Source: an uncultured Campylobacter sp. (lineage in GTDB: Bacteria > Campylobacterota > Campylobacteria > Campylobacterales > Campylobacteraceae). From it: 64,000 nucleotides of DNA. Positions 8,349-17,095 of the stretch are shown here, in pieces (position 1 is the stretch's first letter; each line of letters begins with the position of its first letter). The position numbers and the translations under genes were made by a program. Where the stretch lies: the NCBI GenBank assembly GCA_937990735.1, contig CALKQT010000034.1, positions 16,842-80,841 on the forward strand, read 5' to 3'. The notes under the pieces are model-generated. The model saw nothing but the letters and a program-made list of their open reading frames with translations, did not search any database and had not been told where the DNA came from.

Positions 8349-9278
8349 TTAGCCTACCAGCGCCTTTAGCTGCTCGGCGTTTAGCCCATCCACCAAAATA
8401 TAGCTCGTATCGATGAAGCGGTAGTTTTGCTTCGGCAGGCGCGCGATAAAATCGTCGTATTCCAGCTCGGCGATTGCATGGTAGTTATCGGCGTCGTTTT
8501 CGTCGCCCTCGATGCCTATGAGTGCGATCTGCCAGCGCGCGACGTCGTTATTTTTCAGCATCTCCGTGTTTTGCCATTCCACAAACGGTTTGTAAGGCAG
8601 GATAGTAGGTAGGTCTTGCGTGAGCGCGTATGAGCCCATTATCGTGCCGTCATCTCCATTTCGATAAAACCTCTGGCGCGCGCTGTAAGCGTCGAGATAC
8701 TGCACCTCGGTTAGCCGCTTGCTAAACTCGGCAGAGGGGTTGTATGAGGCTAAAATTTCATCCATCATCGCGCGGTTTATCGCAAAAGGCCTCTCTACTC
8801 CGTAGCAAAAATTTACCTCCGTATCGCCACTTAAGTGCTGATCTATCGAATGCAGTCCCGCCGATATATCGCGCTCGTAGTCGAATTCCTCTATCCTGTC
8901 GTGGGTGTAAATTTCGCCGTTTTCATCCGCGATCTCGCCCCCCAGCTGCTTAGATAGCGCCTGTAGATATGAGATTGCCAAAACCCAATCAAATACCGTC
9001 GCTGGCGTATTTATGCGCACGGCGTAGCTTTGCTGCTCCTCGTCATATCTTAGCTCCATCCCGCGCCCGCTCTTGCCTCGCACGCCCAAGATCAAGCACT
9101 CCTGCTCGCTCAAAGGCGATTTTAAAAACGCCCTCTCGTCAAAGTCCTCGGCGCTCTCGTCTATGCCAAATACCGATAGATCGGGTAGGAGCTCCAATGC
9201 CTTGCCTACGCTCATGGCGTCCGAATAGCCCATAAATAGCGGGCGCTTTTTGTTTTTGACGCGGAATTCTACGCTCAT
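8349..9278 (-). CDS. DUF4299 family protein
   Basis: 309 residues beginning MSVEFRVKNKKRPLFMGYSD, with LLPDLSVFGIDESAEDFDERA and INTPATVFDWVLAISYLQAL, which match my memory of the DUF4299 family. That family is of unknown role and scattered among Firmicutes and some Campylobacter. It is soluble, with no signal peptide. The ATG at 9278 was chosen over the longer frame (to 9353) because AAAGGAGA precedes it directly. It lies in an accessory block; proteins of this type often sit beside SUKH/DUF-type immunity-like genes, but no toxin is visible here. Confidence 0.75.
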   Translation of the reverse strand: MSVEFRVKNKKRPLFMGYSDAMSVGKALELLPDLSVFGIDESAEDFDERAFLKSPLSEQECLILGVRGKSGRGMELRYDEEQQSYAVRINTPATVFDWVLAISYLQALSKQLGGEIADENGEIYTHDRIEEFDYERDISAGLHSIDQHLSGDTEVNFCYGVERPFAINRAMMDEILASYNPSAEFSKRLTEVQYLDAYSARQRFYRNGDDGTIMGSYALTQDLPTILPYKPFVEWQNTEMLKNNDVARWQIALIGIEGDENDADNYHAIAELEYDDFIARLPKQNYRFIDTSYILVDGLNAEQLKALVG

Positions 9279-9439
9279 CGTTTTCTCCTTTGTTAAATTG
9301 GCAAAATTATAGCGAAATTTTACCCGCCGCAGCGGGCTAAATTTGTAGCGCAAGGAGTTGCAAAAAGTAAGCTTAAAGCTTTTTGGAAGTAGAATTTAAG
9401 TGGGTCACACAGGCGGTAAATTTAATCAAAGGAGCGAAA

Positions 9440-10078
9440 ATGACGAAAGATCAATGCTGCGTCCTAAAGCATTTGACGGCGGGCGAGACGGGCGGTTTTG
9501 GGAAAACGGGCGAGATGAATGACGGGGAGTTTTTGAACGCGCTTACCGGAAAAGGGCTTGTTTGGATGCTTGACTGGGTCGGCGAGGACGAGACGGGAGA
9601 GCTGGGTAAATTTATCAGCTCTAGGCTTGATGCGCTGCAAAGTGGCGTGGCTCTAGAGTGCGATAAAATTTACGCAAGGCTCGAAAAAGAAGCAAAAAAA
9701 GAGGGTTTCGAGCGCGGCGATGCGAGCCTATTTTTGATGAACGAGTTTCAAAAGGCGCTGAAAAAGAGCGATTTTAGGCTCTTTACTTTGGACCTTCATA
9801 GCGACGCTTATTATCTGCTCGTCGCGCACAAGGACGCCGAGAAAGATTTTAAAAAGCTAGGCAAGCGCGAGGAGCTATTTTGGGATATCGCGCCGTGGGG
9901 CAAGCGCCGCAAAAGGCAGATCCTTTACGTCATAAACTGCGAGTGCGGCGAGATGTCTGCGTGGCAGCTGGATGCGGACGAGCCGTCGCCAAGAGACGAG
10001 GTTTGCGAGGTCTGCGGGCGGGTGCTTTTTGACGCAGACGGCAATGCGATGCAGCCTTTGGAGAAGGAATTTATCTGA
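9440..10078 (+). CDS. Unknown protein with a C-terminal zinc-ribbon-like cysteine cluster
   Basis: Not recognised. The ATG at 9440 follows AAAGGAG; the longer frame from 9383 has no ribosome site. The 212-residue product has a helical N-terminal half (GEFLNALTGKGLVWMLDWV), a middle segment FTLDLHSDAYYLLVAHK, and a C-terminal CECG ... CEVCG pair about 30 residues apart that could bind zinc. No signal peptide. It is divergent from the DUF4299 gene, sharing the 160-base spacer 9279-9439. Confidence 0.7.
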   Translation: MTKDQCCVLKHLTAGETGGFGKTGEMNDGEFLNALTGKGLVWMLDWVGEDETGELGKFISSRLDALQSGVALECDKIYARLEKEAKKEGFERGDASLFLMNEFQKALKKSDFRLFTLDLHSDAYYLLVAHKDAEKDFKKLGKREELFWDIAPWGKRRKRQILYVINCECGEMSAWQLDADEPSPRDEVCEVCGRVLFDADGNAMQPLEKEFI

Positions 10079-10766
10079 TCTTTTTACTTATCGCGGCTTT
10101 GCGTGCGAAGTTTCGGCTAGATGAAAAGTTAAATTTTATTGCGCAGCTCAGCAGGATTTGGCGCACAGGTTTGGTTTGCAGCTCGGCGGCGAAACGTAGT
10201 TTAAATTTAAGGCTTGCCGGGCGGCGGAATATGTTTTCATACGGCTCGCTTTGGTAGTAAAATACGCTTCGGCGCGGCTAGTTTTGCTTTGCTGTTTGCG
10301 TGAGCGGTAAAATTCGCGGCTTGCATTTGTATCTCGCAAGACCGCAGCGCAGGACGCACTCTTTTAGCGCTTACGTTCCGCTTTTATGTTCTTGCCTCTC
10401 AAGTTCGCAGTCACAGACGTATCCGTTCAATGCTGCGCTAAATTTTGATTTTAATGGTTATGGACGCCAAGCCTGCTCCACCAAAAATCAAAATTTAGCT
10501 CTGCCTGCGATCACTAATTTTATAATCCTGTAAATTTAAAATTTTAAGCGTAAAATTTTGAACTAAAATCTCTAAATTTTAAATGCGATACGAGCTTACT
10601 GGCTCGCTTGTTATAAGGTTCGTAAACTCCGCCGCCGCATAAGCGACGAATTTATTCGATAAAAATAAGACAAAATTTTAGCTAGAGCGCTCGAAAAGAA
10701 TTCCGATGTTAGCACGCCCTTAAACGCGCTGTGTTTGAAATCCGAAACCGACGAGGTGCGGCGAGG
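10079..10766. other. Long spacer with a strong inverted repeat
   Basis: No credible gene; frames here lack ribosome sites and family-like composition. A perfect 16-base inverted repeat, GCTAAATTTTGATTTT at 10437-10452 and its complement at 10484-10499, encloses a 31-base loop. RAATTY hexamers cluster at 10520-10580. Confidence 0.45.
10437..10499. repeat. Perfect 16-bp inverted repeat, 31-base loop
   Basis: The left arm 10437-10452 and right arm 10484-10499 are exact complements. There is no T tract, so it is not an obvious terminator. It could be a small mobile-element remnant or a structured transcript. Confidence 0.6.
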
Positions 10767-11744
10767 CTAGCCGCGAGCTTTGGCGATGCACGCCTCAATC
10801 GCCGCCATCACCGCTGCGCGAAACCCCGCAGCCTCCAGTGCCGCCAGCCCCTCAATCGTCGTGCCTGCAGGCGAGCAGACCGCGTCTTTAAGCTCCGATG
10901 GGCGCTTGCCTCTTTGTAGCAGGCGCGCCGTGCCCTCTACTGCCGCCGCTACCGCGTCGTAGCACAGCGCTCGCGGCAGTCCGCCCCGTACGCCCGCGTC
11001 TGCCGCCGCCTCGATAAAGGTGCACATATACGCAGGTAAGCTGCCAGCAATCCCCGTAAATGCGGCAAAACCAGCCTCGTCTATCTCGTAGAATTTGCCG
11101 ATTTTGGCGGCTAGCGCTCGCACGATCTCCCGACTGGCCTCATCAAAATACTCGCCGTAGCACAGCGCCGTAGCTGACGCGCCGATACCCGCAGCGACGT
11201 TTGGCATCGCGCGGGCTACAAAAACGTCCGCACCTACGATATTTTGGGCGCACTCCAGCTTGAAATTCGGCGCCAAAAGAAGCAGGATTTTGCCCGCAAG
11301 CTCAGGCGCGATCAGGCGCAAAATCCCCTCGTAGCTGGCGGGCTTGGTCGCGAGCACGATAATATCCGCTTCGTGCGCCAGCTGCGTCTCGCCTTGCAAA
11401 ATTTGCACGCCGTAGCGCTTGCGTAAGGTTTCGTTTTTGCTTCTAGCATAAGCTAGGACTTGAAGCTTCGTATCGGAGCTGGACTGTGCGTAAGAGGAAT
11501 TTTGCCCGTCGCTAGCGGAATTTTGCATATCGGGCTCGGAATTCCGCTCGCAAGCGGTAAAATTTTGAGTATCGGGCATAAAATTCCGCCCGTCGTGCGC
11601 GCAATTCTCTCCGCTCGCTGCGCAATTTTCCTTATCCTCTGTAAAATTTTCTCTGCTCGCCGTGCAATTTTGCCCGCCAGCTTTGCAAAGTGCGGCGATC
11701 ATCGCCTCGCCCATATTTCCGCCGCCGATAAATCCCACTTTCAT
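10767..11744 (-). CDS. proC: Pyrroline-5-carboxylate reductase with a low-complexity insertion
   Basis: Last step of proline synthesis: reduces 1-pyrroline-5-carboxylate with NAD(P)H. It opens MKVGFIGGGNMGEAMIAAL, the Rossmann GxGxxG. Downstream are AMPNVAAGIGASATALC and the family signature region GLPRALCYDAVAAAV ... GGTTI-like SPAGTTIEGLAAL. The ATG at 11744 has AAAAGGAG just upstream; the longer frame to 11777 does not. At 325 residues it is about 60 longer than usual. The excess, residues about 24-93, is Asn/Ser/Glu-rich (QNCTASRENF, DTQNFTACERN) and interrupts the loop between the first helix and second strand of the nucleotide fold. The protein may still be active because the insertion sits in a surface loop. 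Confidence 0.92.
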   Translation of the reverse strand: MKVGFIGGGNMGEAMIAALCKAGGQNCTASRENFTEDKENCAASGENCAHDGRNFMPDTQNFTACERNSEPDMQNSASDGQNSSYAQSSSDTKLQVLAYARSKNETLRKRYGVQILQGETQLAHEADIIVLATKPASYEGILRLIAPELAGKILLLLAPNFKLECAQNIVGADVFVARAMPNVAAGIGASATALCYGEYFDEASREIVRALAAKIGKFYEIDEAGFAAFTGIAGSLPAYMCTFIEAAADAGVRGGLPRALCYDAVAAAVEGTARLLQRGKRPSELKDAVCSPAGTTIEGLAALEAAGFRAAVMAAIEACIAKARG

Positions 11745-11845
11745 TTTCGCTCCTTTTAAAGCTAAATTATGCCTCAATGATAGCTCAAAATTTCTTTATC
11801 CGCCCTTGCGGCGCGCGGTTTATCTACGTAAAAGCAAATTTTAGC

Positions 11846-11851
11846 TACAAT
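11846..11851 (+). promoter_or_regulatory. Probable -10 element of ilvC
   Basis: TACAAT lies 31 bases upstream of the ilvC start, downstream of the A/T-rich tract expected in Campylobacter housekeeping promoters, which lack a strong -35. An AAAAAAGGA ribosome site follows at about 11867-11875. Confidence 0.5.
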
Positions 11852-11881
11852 CTCGCCTAAATTTTTAAAAAAGGATGCGTT

Positions 11882-12904
11882 ATGGCAATAAACGTTTTTT
11901 ACGACAAAGATTGCGATTTGGGTTTGATTAAGGCTAAAAAGGTCGCTATGATCGGCTTTGGCTCGCAAGGGCACGCTCACGCCGAAAATTTGCGCGATAG
12001 CGGCGTAGAAGTCATCGTGGGTCTTAAAAAGGGCGGCGCGAGCTGGAGCAAGGCCGAGGCAAAGGGCTTTAAAGTAATGAGCGTCGGCGAAGCTACGAAG
12101 GCAGCTGATCTTGTAATGATCCTAACGCCAGATGAGTTTCAAGGCGACATTTTCAAAGCGGAGATCGAGCCGAATTTAAGCGAGGGCAACGCGATCGCGT
12201 TTGCGCACGGCTTTAATATCCACTTCGGACAGATCGTCCCCCCAAAGGGCATCGATTGCATTATGATCGCTCCGAAAGCCCCGGGCCACACCGTCCGCAA
12301 CGAGTTCGTAAGCGGCGGCGGCGTACCGATGCTGATCGCCGTTTCGCAAAACGAAAGCGGCAGAGCCAAAGAGCTTGCTCTAAGCTACGCAAGTGCGATC
12401 GGCGGCGGCCGTACCGGCATCATCGAAACGACTTTTAAAGCAGAGACCGAGACCGATCTTTTCGGCGAGCAGGCTGTACTTTGCGGCGGACTTTGCGCGC
12501 TCATTAACGCAGGCTTTGAGACCCTCGTCGAGGCGGGATATGAGCCCGAGATGGCGTATTTTGAGTGCCAGCATGAGATGAAGCTGATCGTGGATCTCAT
12601 CTATCAAGGCGGTATGGCAGATATGCGCTACTCGATCTCAAACACCGCAGAATACGGCGATTACGTAAGCGGCAACCGCGTCGTAAACGAAAGCAGCAAA
12701 GCGGCGATGAAAGAGGTGCTAAAAGAGATCCAAAACGGCAAATTTGCAAAAGACTTCATCCTCGAGCGCAAAGCTGGCTACGTGCGAATGAACGCCGAGC
12801 GCAATATCACGGCAAACAGCTTGCTTAGCAAAACCGGCGATAAGCTTCGCGCGATGATGCCGTGGATTGCCAAAGGTAAGCTCATAAACAAAGATAAAAA
12901 CTGA
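11882..12904 (+). CDS. ilvC: Ketol-acid reductoisomerase
   Basis: Second common step of isoleucine and valine synthesis: isomerises and reduces acetolactate or acetohydroxybutyrate with NADPH and Mg. It is a 340-residue class I enzyme. NADPH site IGFGSQGHAHAENLRDSG at residues 21-38; MIAPKAPGHTVR follows; the knotted domain has the metal ligands in DLFGEQAVLCGG and the ECQHEMKLIVDLIYQGG segment. It ends in a short Lys-rich tail. In C. jejuni this gene also precedes the periplasmic deacetylase and dprA, and the next start lies only 13 bases downstream. Confidence 0.97.
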   Translation: MAINVFYDKDCDLGLIKAKKVAMIGFGSQGHAHAENLRDSGVEVIVGLKKGGASWSKAEAKGFKVMSVGEATKAADLVMILTPDEFQGDIFKAEIEPNLSEGNAIAFAHGFNIHFGQIVPPKGIDCIMIAPKAPGHTVRNEFVSGGGVPMLIAVSQNESGRAKELALSYASAIGGGRTGIIETTFKAETETDLFGEQAVLCGGLCALINAGFETLVEAGYEPEMAYFECQHEMKLIVDLIYQGGMADMRYSISNTAEYGDYVSGNRVVNESSKAAMKEVLKEIQNGKFAKDFILERKAGYVRMNAERNITANSLLSKTGDKLRAMMPWIAKGKLINKDKN

Positions 12905-12917
12905 TTTCGGCTGAGCT

Positions 12918-14108
12918 TTGGCTAATACAAATCCACGCGGGCGCCGTAAAAAGCGCCAGATCAACTACGCAACGATCGCCTTTGTCGTAATCTTATGCTT
13001 TTTAAGCGGTGCGGTTACCTACGCGGTTTTGGATCTCGTATTTTCGGGCAATAAAGCCGCGTTGCAGCAAAGCTCGCGCAAACAAACTCCCGAGAGCCCT
13101 TCCGATTCTCGCGGTAAAAAGCCGCGTTTAAGCGCTGCACAGAAGGAAACTCTGATTCAAAAGGAGCTTGATAAGATCGCCGAGCAAAACGTAACCGCGC
13201 CTAAGATGAGCATCGAGCCCGCACGGCAGAATTCCGCAGGACAAAATTCTTCAAACGGCGATTCGCAAAATTCCGTAAATTCTATCGCTTCCTCAAATTC
13301 CGTCGCCGTAAATTCGGCAGGCGGCGGATCGGACGTAAATTTTACCGCGGCAAATTCCGCTTCAGAAAATTCCATAAATTCTACCGCGCAAAGCCACGCT
13401 TCTAGCGGCGCGGACGATCTTTCTAAATCGCCGCGCAAGGCTTTGCCCGCAGGCTCTCGCGCAAAGCTAGCGATCATCATCGACGACGTAGGTACCGGCG
13501 AGCAGGCGCAAAAGATTGCCGCGCTGCCCGTGCGAGTGACGCCATCCATCTTCCCGCCCGAGTATCAGCGCAAGGACACGCGCTCGCTCGCTCGCGGCTT
13601 TGAGCATTACGCGATCCACCTGCCGATGGAGGCGAGCTCTGCCAAAAATAATTCCGCGACGCTGCGAGCTTCGGATAATTATGAAAAGCTGCAAGGCGTC
13701 ATAGCGAAGCTACGCGCGGACTTTCCGAACGCTAAATTTATAAACAACCACACCGGTTCTAAATTTACCGCCGACGAGCGCGCGATGCAAAACCTACTGC
13801 GCGCGATGAACGAGCATGGATTTTTATTTATCGACTCGCGCACGAGCCCCGCTACCAAGGCTAAGGCGGCGATGAATGAGCTTGGCATGCGATACGTGCA
13901 TCGCGATGTATTTTTGGATAATCAAAACAGCGTCGCCGCGGTGCGCAAAAAGCTGCGCGAAGCCGTCGCGCTTGCTAAAAAGCAGGGTTACGCCATCGCT
14001 ATCGGCCATCCCAAAAGCTCCACTCTGCGCGCGCTTGCAAACAGCGCCGACATCCTAGGCGAGGTCGATTTAGTGTATTTGGACGAAATTTATGAGTACT
14101 ACGAGTGA
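12918..14108 (+). CDS. Divergent polysaccharide deacetylase (YibQ/DUF610 type), membrane-anchored
   Basis: Residues 1-15 are basic and cytoplasmic and residues about 18-40 form a membrane helix, so the catalytic part is periplasmic. From about residue 182 it has the divergent deacetylase fold: KLAIIIDDVGTG, ITPSIFPPE-like VTPSIFPPEYQRK, HYAIHLPMEA, FINNHTGSKFT and GYAIAIGHPKSST. The family is thought to act on cell-wall or surface sugars but its substrate is unsettled. Residues about 104-156 are a flexible Asn/Ser/Ala linker coded by ten RAATTY hexamers, and include D139-V-N-F-T, a match to the Campylobacter N-glycosylation sequon. The start is TTG at 12918, just after ilvC. Its end overlaps dprA by 17 bases. 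Confidence 0.85.
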   Translation: MANTNPRGRRKKRQINYATIAFVVILCFLSGAVTYAVLDLVFSGNKAALQQSSRKQTPESPSDSRGKKPRLSAAQKETLIQKELDKIAEQNVTAPKMSIEPARQNSAGQNSSNGDSQNSVNSIASSNSVAVNSAGGGSDVNFTAANSASENSINSTAQSHASSGADDLSKSPRKALPAGSRAKLAIIIDDVGTGEQAQKIAALPVRVTPSIFPPEYQRKDTRSLARGFEHYAIHLPMEASSAKNNSATLRASDNYEKLQGVIAKLRADFPNAKFINNHTGSKFTADERAMQNLLRAMNEHGFLFIDSRTSPATKAKAAMNELGMRYVHRDVFLDNQNSVAAVRKKLREAVALAKKQGYAIAIGHPKSSTLRALANSADILGEVDLVYLDEIYEYYE

Positions 14109-14880
14109 GCTCGGTTTTAAAATTCAAAGCCTAGCAAGGCTCGGTGCGAGCGAGCCCGCGCAGCTGTATTTTAGGGGCGAGCCGGCGCTACTGCAAAAGC
14201 GCCGCATCTCGATCGTGGGCTCGCGCAAGATGAGCGTTTATAGTAAAAATTTGATCCTGCGCCTTGCGCGCGCTTTGAGCGATGCGGACTTTTGCGTCGT
14301 AAGCGGCGCGGCGATCGGCTGCGACATAGCCGCGCACGAAGGGGCGTTTCCAAACACGATTGCGGTTTTTGGAAACGGTCTTGATCAAATTTATCCCGCG
14401 CAAAACGCCACCATGATCGGCAAAATTTATGAGCGTAGCCTCGCGCTTAGCGAGTATGAGGACGGCGTGAGCGCGCGCGGATTTCAGTTTTTGCAGCGCA
14501 ACCGCATCGTCGTGGCGCTGTCCGAAGCTCTGATTATCGCTCAAGCCGAGCCTCGCAGCGGCTCGCTGCAAAGCGCGCGCCTGGCTCGTGAGATGGGCGT
14601 GCCCGTGTACGTGCTGCCGCACCGAATGGACGAGAGCGCGGGCACGAATGATCTGCTCGCAAAATCTCAGGCGCGACTGATTGCGGATTTTGGCGAATTT
14701 GTCGCCTCTTTGGCTCCGCAGACGCCGCAAAACACTGAGCGCGCACGGGATGAGGTGATGGAATTTTTAGCGCTAAATTCCGATCTGCAAGCGGCGATCG
14801 AGCGCTTCGGAGATAAAATTTACGAATACGAGCTTGAAGGCAGGATCGAAATTTTAGGCGCAAAGATAGTGGCAAAATAG
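14092..14880 (+). CDS. dprA: DNA-processing protein DprA (Smf)
   Basis: Binds incoming single-stranded DNA during natural transformation and loads RecA. The 262-residue protein has the short Campylobacter form: a Rossmann-like domain with VGSRKMSVYS, SGAAIGCDIAAHEGA, IAVFGNGLDQIYP and LIIAQAEPRSGSLQSARLA, and a short C-terminal extension. The ATG at 14092 lies inside the end of the deacetylase gene, so the two are translationally coupled. Its presence fits a naturally competent organism, relevant to the RAATTY finding. Confidence 0.95.
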   Translation: MSTTSELGFKIQSLARLGASEPAQLYFRGEPALLQKRRISIVGSRKMSVYSKNLILRLARALSDADFCVVSGAAIGCDIAAHEGAFPNTIAVFGNGLDQIYPAQNATMIGKIYERSLALSEYEDGVSARGFQFLQRNRIVVALSEALIIAQAEPRSGSLQSARLAREMGVPVYVLPHRMDESAGTNDLLAKSQARLIADFGEFVASLAPQTPQNTERARDEVMEFLALNSDLQAAIERFGDKIYEYELEGRIEILGAKIVAK

Positions 14881-15079
14881 CTGATGAGCGGCGTTTGCTC
14901 GCTATGACTTGTGCACCGCCGCTCGCCGGTACGGCTTGTTTGCACGGCGCGTAATCTGCGCAGTCGGTGTTTAAATTTAGAAAAAAAGCGGCTCGGTAAA
15001 ATTTTACCTTCCGCAAGTAGCACTTGAGCTTAAAATAAACCCGCGCGGCTTGCCGAAGCTGAATTAAAAAGGATGAAAT

Positions 15080-15472
15080 TTGATAGTTGCGATCGATCTT
15101 GGGCTTAAACGTATCGGTGTGGCAGCGGCACCGGATGATAAGACGCCGCTTCCGTGCGAGCCGATCCTGCGCAAAAACCGCACCCAAGCCGCGCGCGAGC
15201 TAAGCGAACTGCTGCGCGAAAAGGGCGCCAGCGTGCTAGTGCTGGGCGTGCCGCGCGGCGGGGCAAGCGAAGAGGAGATGAGCAGGCGCATACGCCACTT
15301 CGCCTCGCTGCTGGATTTTGACGGCGAGATAAAATTTCAAGACGAGAGCTTTTCGAGCGCCGAAGCGGCGGAGTTTGTGAGCAAAGGCATTAAAGGCGGC
15401 GGCAAGGACGCGCGCTTTGATAGCATTGCCGCGACGATAATTTTACAGAGGTTTTTGTCGAGTAAGGGTTAG
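15080..15472 (+). CDS. ruvX: Holliday-junction resolvase-like RuvX (YqgF)
   Basis: RNase H-fold nuclease, implicated in 16S rRNA 5' maturation and possibly Holliday-junction resolution. 130 residues: opens MIVAIDLGLKRIGVA, with the catalytic Asp at residue 5, then VLVLGVPRG, FQDESFSSAEA and a C-terminal DARFDSIAATIIL acidic motif. The start is TTG at 15080 with AAAAAGGA seven bases upstream; the nearby ATG is out of frame. It follows dprA by about 200 bases, as in C. jejuni. Confidence 0.92.
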   Translation: MIVAIDLGLKRIGVAAAPDDKTPLPCEPILRKNRTQAARELSELLREKGASVLVLGVPRGGASEEEMSRRIRHFASLLDFDGEIKFQDESFSSAEAAEFVSKGIKGGGKDARFDSIAATIILQRFLSSKG

Positions 15473-15918
15473 GTGCGTGCGCAGCAACGTAATTTGCGCG
15501 CAGCTGCGCAAGAGAGAATTGCCACTCATCTGTTTTGCCGACCACTTAATGCTCGCAAAATTTTATCTTGCCCGCCTAAACGGACGGATTTTATGCGCGC
15601 CGAAAGTCGGTAAAATTTCATCGTCTGCTAAAGCTCGGCAGAATTTTGATTTGCCTGTAAAGAGCCTGCGGAATTTATTTTGGCGGTAGCCGTAAATGAC
15701 GCTTTAGGTAGTTAAACCGAGTGAGATTGACGGTGGTTTAAGCTTCAAGTAGTGAGGCTTATGTATTTTGGGATCTGCATTCGCGCGTACGGCTACTATT
15801 TAAGTTCTCGCAAAGCCTATTTAGGCGCAAAGAACGTGAAGTAAAAATCGCAAAAAGGCGCGGAGGTATCATAAAATAGGGCGCAAATTTTGCGATAAAT
15901 TTCATTTAGGGAGCGGTT
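15473..15918. other. Spacer, no gene seen
   Basis: No coding signal. It contains scattered RAATTY hexamers and a short palindrome GCCTATTTAGGC near 15820. GGGAGCGG just before 15919 is the ribosome site of the next gene. Confidence 0.4.
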
Positions 15919-16299
15919 ATGTTTAAGATCACGATGTTGGTAAAAAAAGCGCCGGGTATCACGCAGCAGGAGTTTGTGGCACACTGGGCGGCGCATTCAC
16001 AAAAGGTTTTGGCTAATCAAAAGGCACTAAATATCGTCCGCTATGCAAAAACTATGCCCGTCTTTCCAGAGGGACAGAGCACCAGGCGCGAGACGGCGGC
16101 GTTTAGCTACGATGCGATGGGCGAGCTGTGGTATGAGAGCGTGCAGGCGTTTGCGGAGGCGCGAAACAGCGAGGCGGCGCGAGTGGTGCTAGCTGAGCTG
16201 ATGGCGGATGAGGCGAGGTTTTGTGATATGAAAAACTCGGTAATGTGGTTCGGCGAGGAGGAGGAGGCTGCGATAGAGTTCGGCTCCAAAGAAGCGTAA
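15919..16299 (+). CDS. EthD-domain (dimeric alpha/beta barrel) protein
   Basis: 126 residues opening MFKITMLVKKAPGITQQEF, then VAHWAAHSQKV and a second half ending in a compact acidic tail. This is the ferredoxin-like dimeric barrel pattern of the EthD family (KRKPGLSREEF...HW...H). Members act as small oxidoreductase or lyase accessory proteins; the substrate cannot be assigned. Clear ribosome site GGGAG before the ATG. It is an isolated gene with long spacers on both sides. Confidence 0.7.
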   Translation: MFKITMLVKKAPGITQQEFVAHWAAHSQKVLANQKALNIVRYAKTMPVFPEGQSTRRETAAFSYDAMGELWYESVQAFAEARNSEAARVVLAELMADEARFCDMKNSVMWFGEEEEAAIEFGSKEA

Positions 16300-17095
16300 A
16301 TTTAAAGACCGAGAGGATAAAATTTCATGGATCGTATAAGCGGCGAAAAGCGGAAATTTATCGCTCATGACCGATATGCTTTTTTGGCATACAGCGCGCG
16401 GAATCGCGGCAAATATAGTGCTCATGGATGATGTGTGGGTGCAGCATACACATATGAAATTTACGTACGCTATACAGATACTGCGCGGCCTAAATTATTT
16501 TAAGACTCACCATATCTAATTGGTGCGATCTAAGAATCCTGGGTATTGAGCCAAAACGCCTAAAGACGCATTATGCTTACGATTTTAGCATAGGCAAGCC
16601 GATTTTTCTAAGATAAAATTTAAAGGCTGGCAGCGTAAAATTTTTTAAAATTTCTAAGCAGCAATGCGAAATTTTCAAAAGTTTTCTAGGGCACGGCAAG
16701 ATGCTTGTCGCGGGTTTGGTATGCAACAAAATATTTTACACACTAGATTATCGCCCTGATAAATTACCATTGCAGAGGCTGTAGGTGCTTAAGACCTCAA
16801 TGATTAAATACGTTTTAGTCCTATTATAAATACTATAGCCGTGGACAGTCATATAGACGTGTGAGTAAAAATTGAGGCAAGCCAGCCATAAAAATAATCT
16901 TGCAAGTAAAATTTTAATTTGCCTTTTTAAAATTCCGCTCAAAGTTCCGTTTAAAATTTTATTCAAAAATTTTGCTTGGGATTTTGATAGGAATTTTGCA
17001 AAAATTCGCCGGAAATTTCACAGCTATTATCAAAAATTAAAATTTTATCCCTCGCTTTTTGCTATAATTATTTTTAAAATTTAAAAGGAGCAAAA
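16300..17095. other. Long spacer with promoter of the following Sel1 gene
   Basis: No gene is supported. There are small inverted repeats, for example CACCA-N8-TGGTG at 16509-16526 and TATGC...GCATA near 16571-16592. RAATTY hexamers are dense from 16610 to 17060. An extended -10 (TGCTATAAT) ends at 17068. Confidence 0.4.
17063..17068 (+). promoter_or_regulatory. Extended -10 element of the broken Sel1 gene
   Basis: TTGCTATAAT with TATAAT at 17063-17068 follows a T-rich tract. The ribosome site AAAAGGAG is at 17083-17090 and the ATG at 17096. The promoter looks intact although the gene is frameshifted. Confidence 0.6.

Noticed and set aside
14534..15187. 217-residue minus-strand frame over dprA and ruvX.
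   Set aside because: Arg/Ala-rich shadow of GC-rich coding sequence; both real genes lie on the plus strand.
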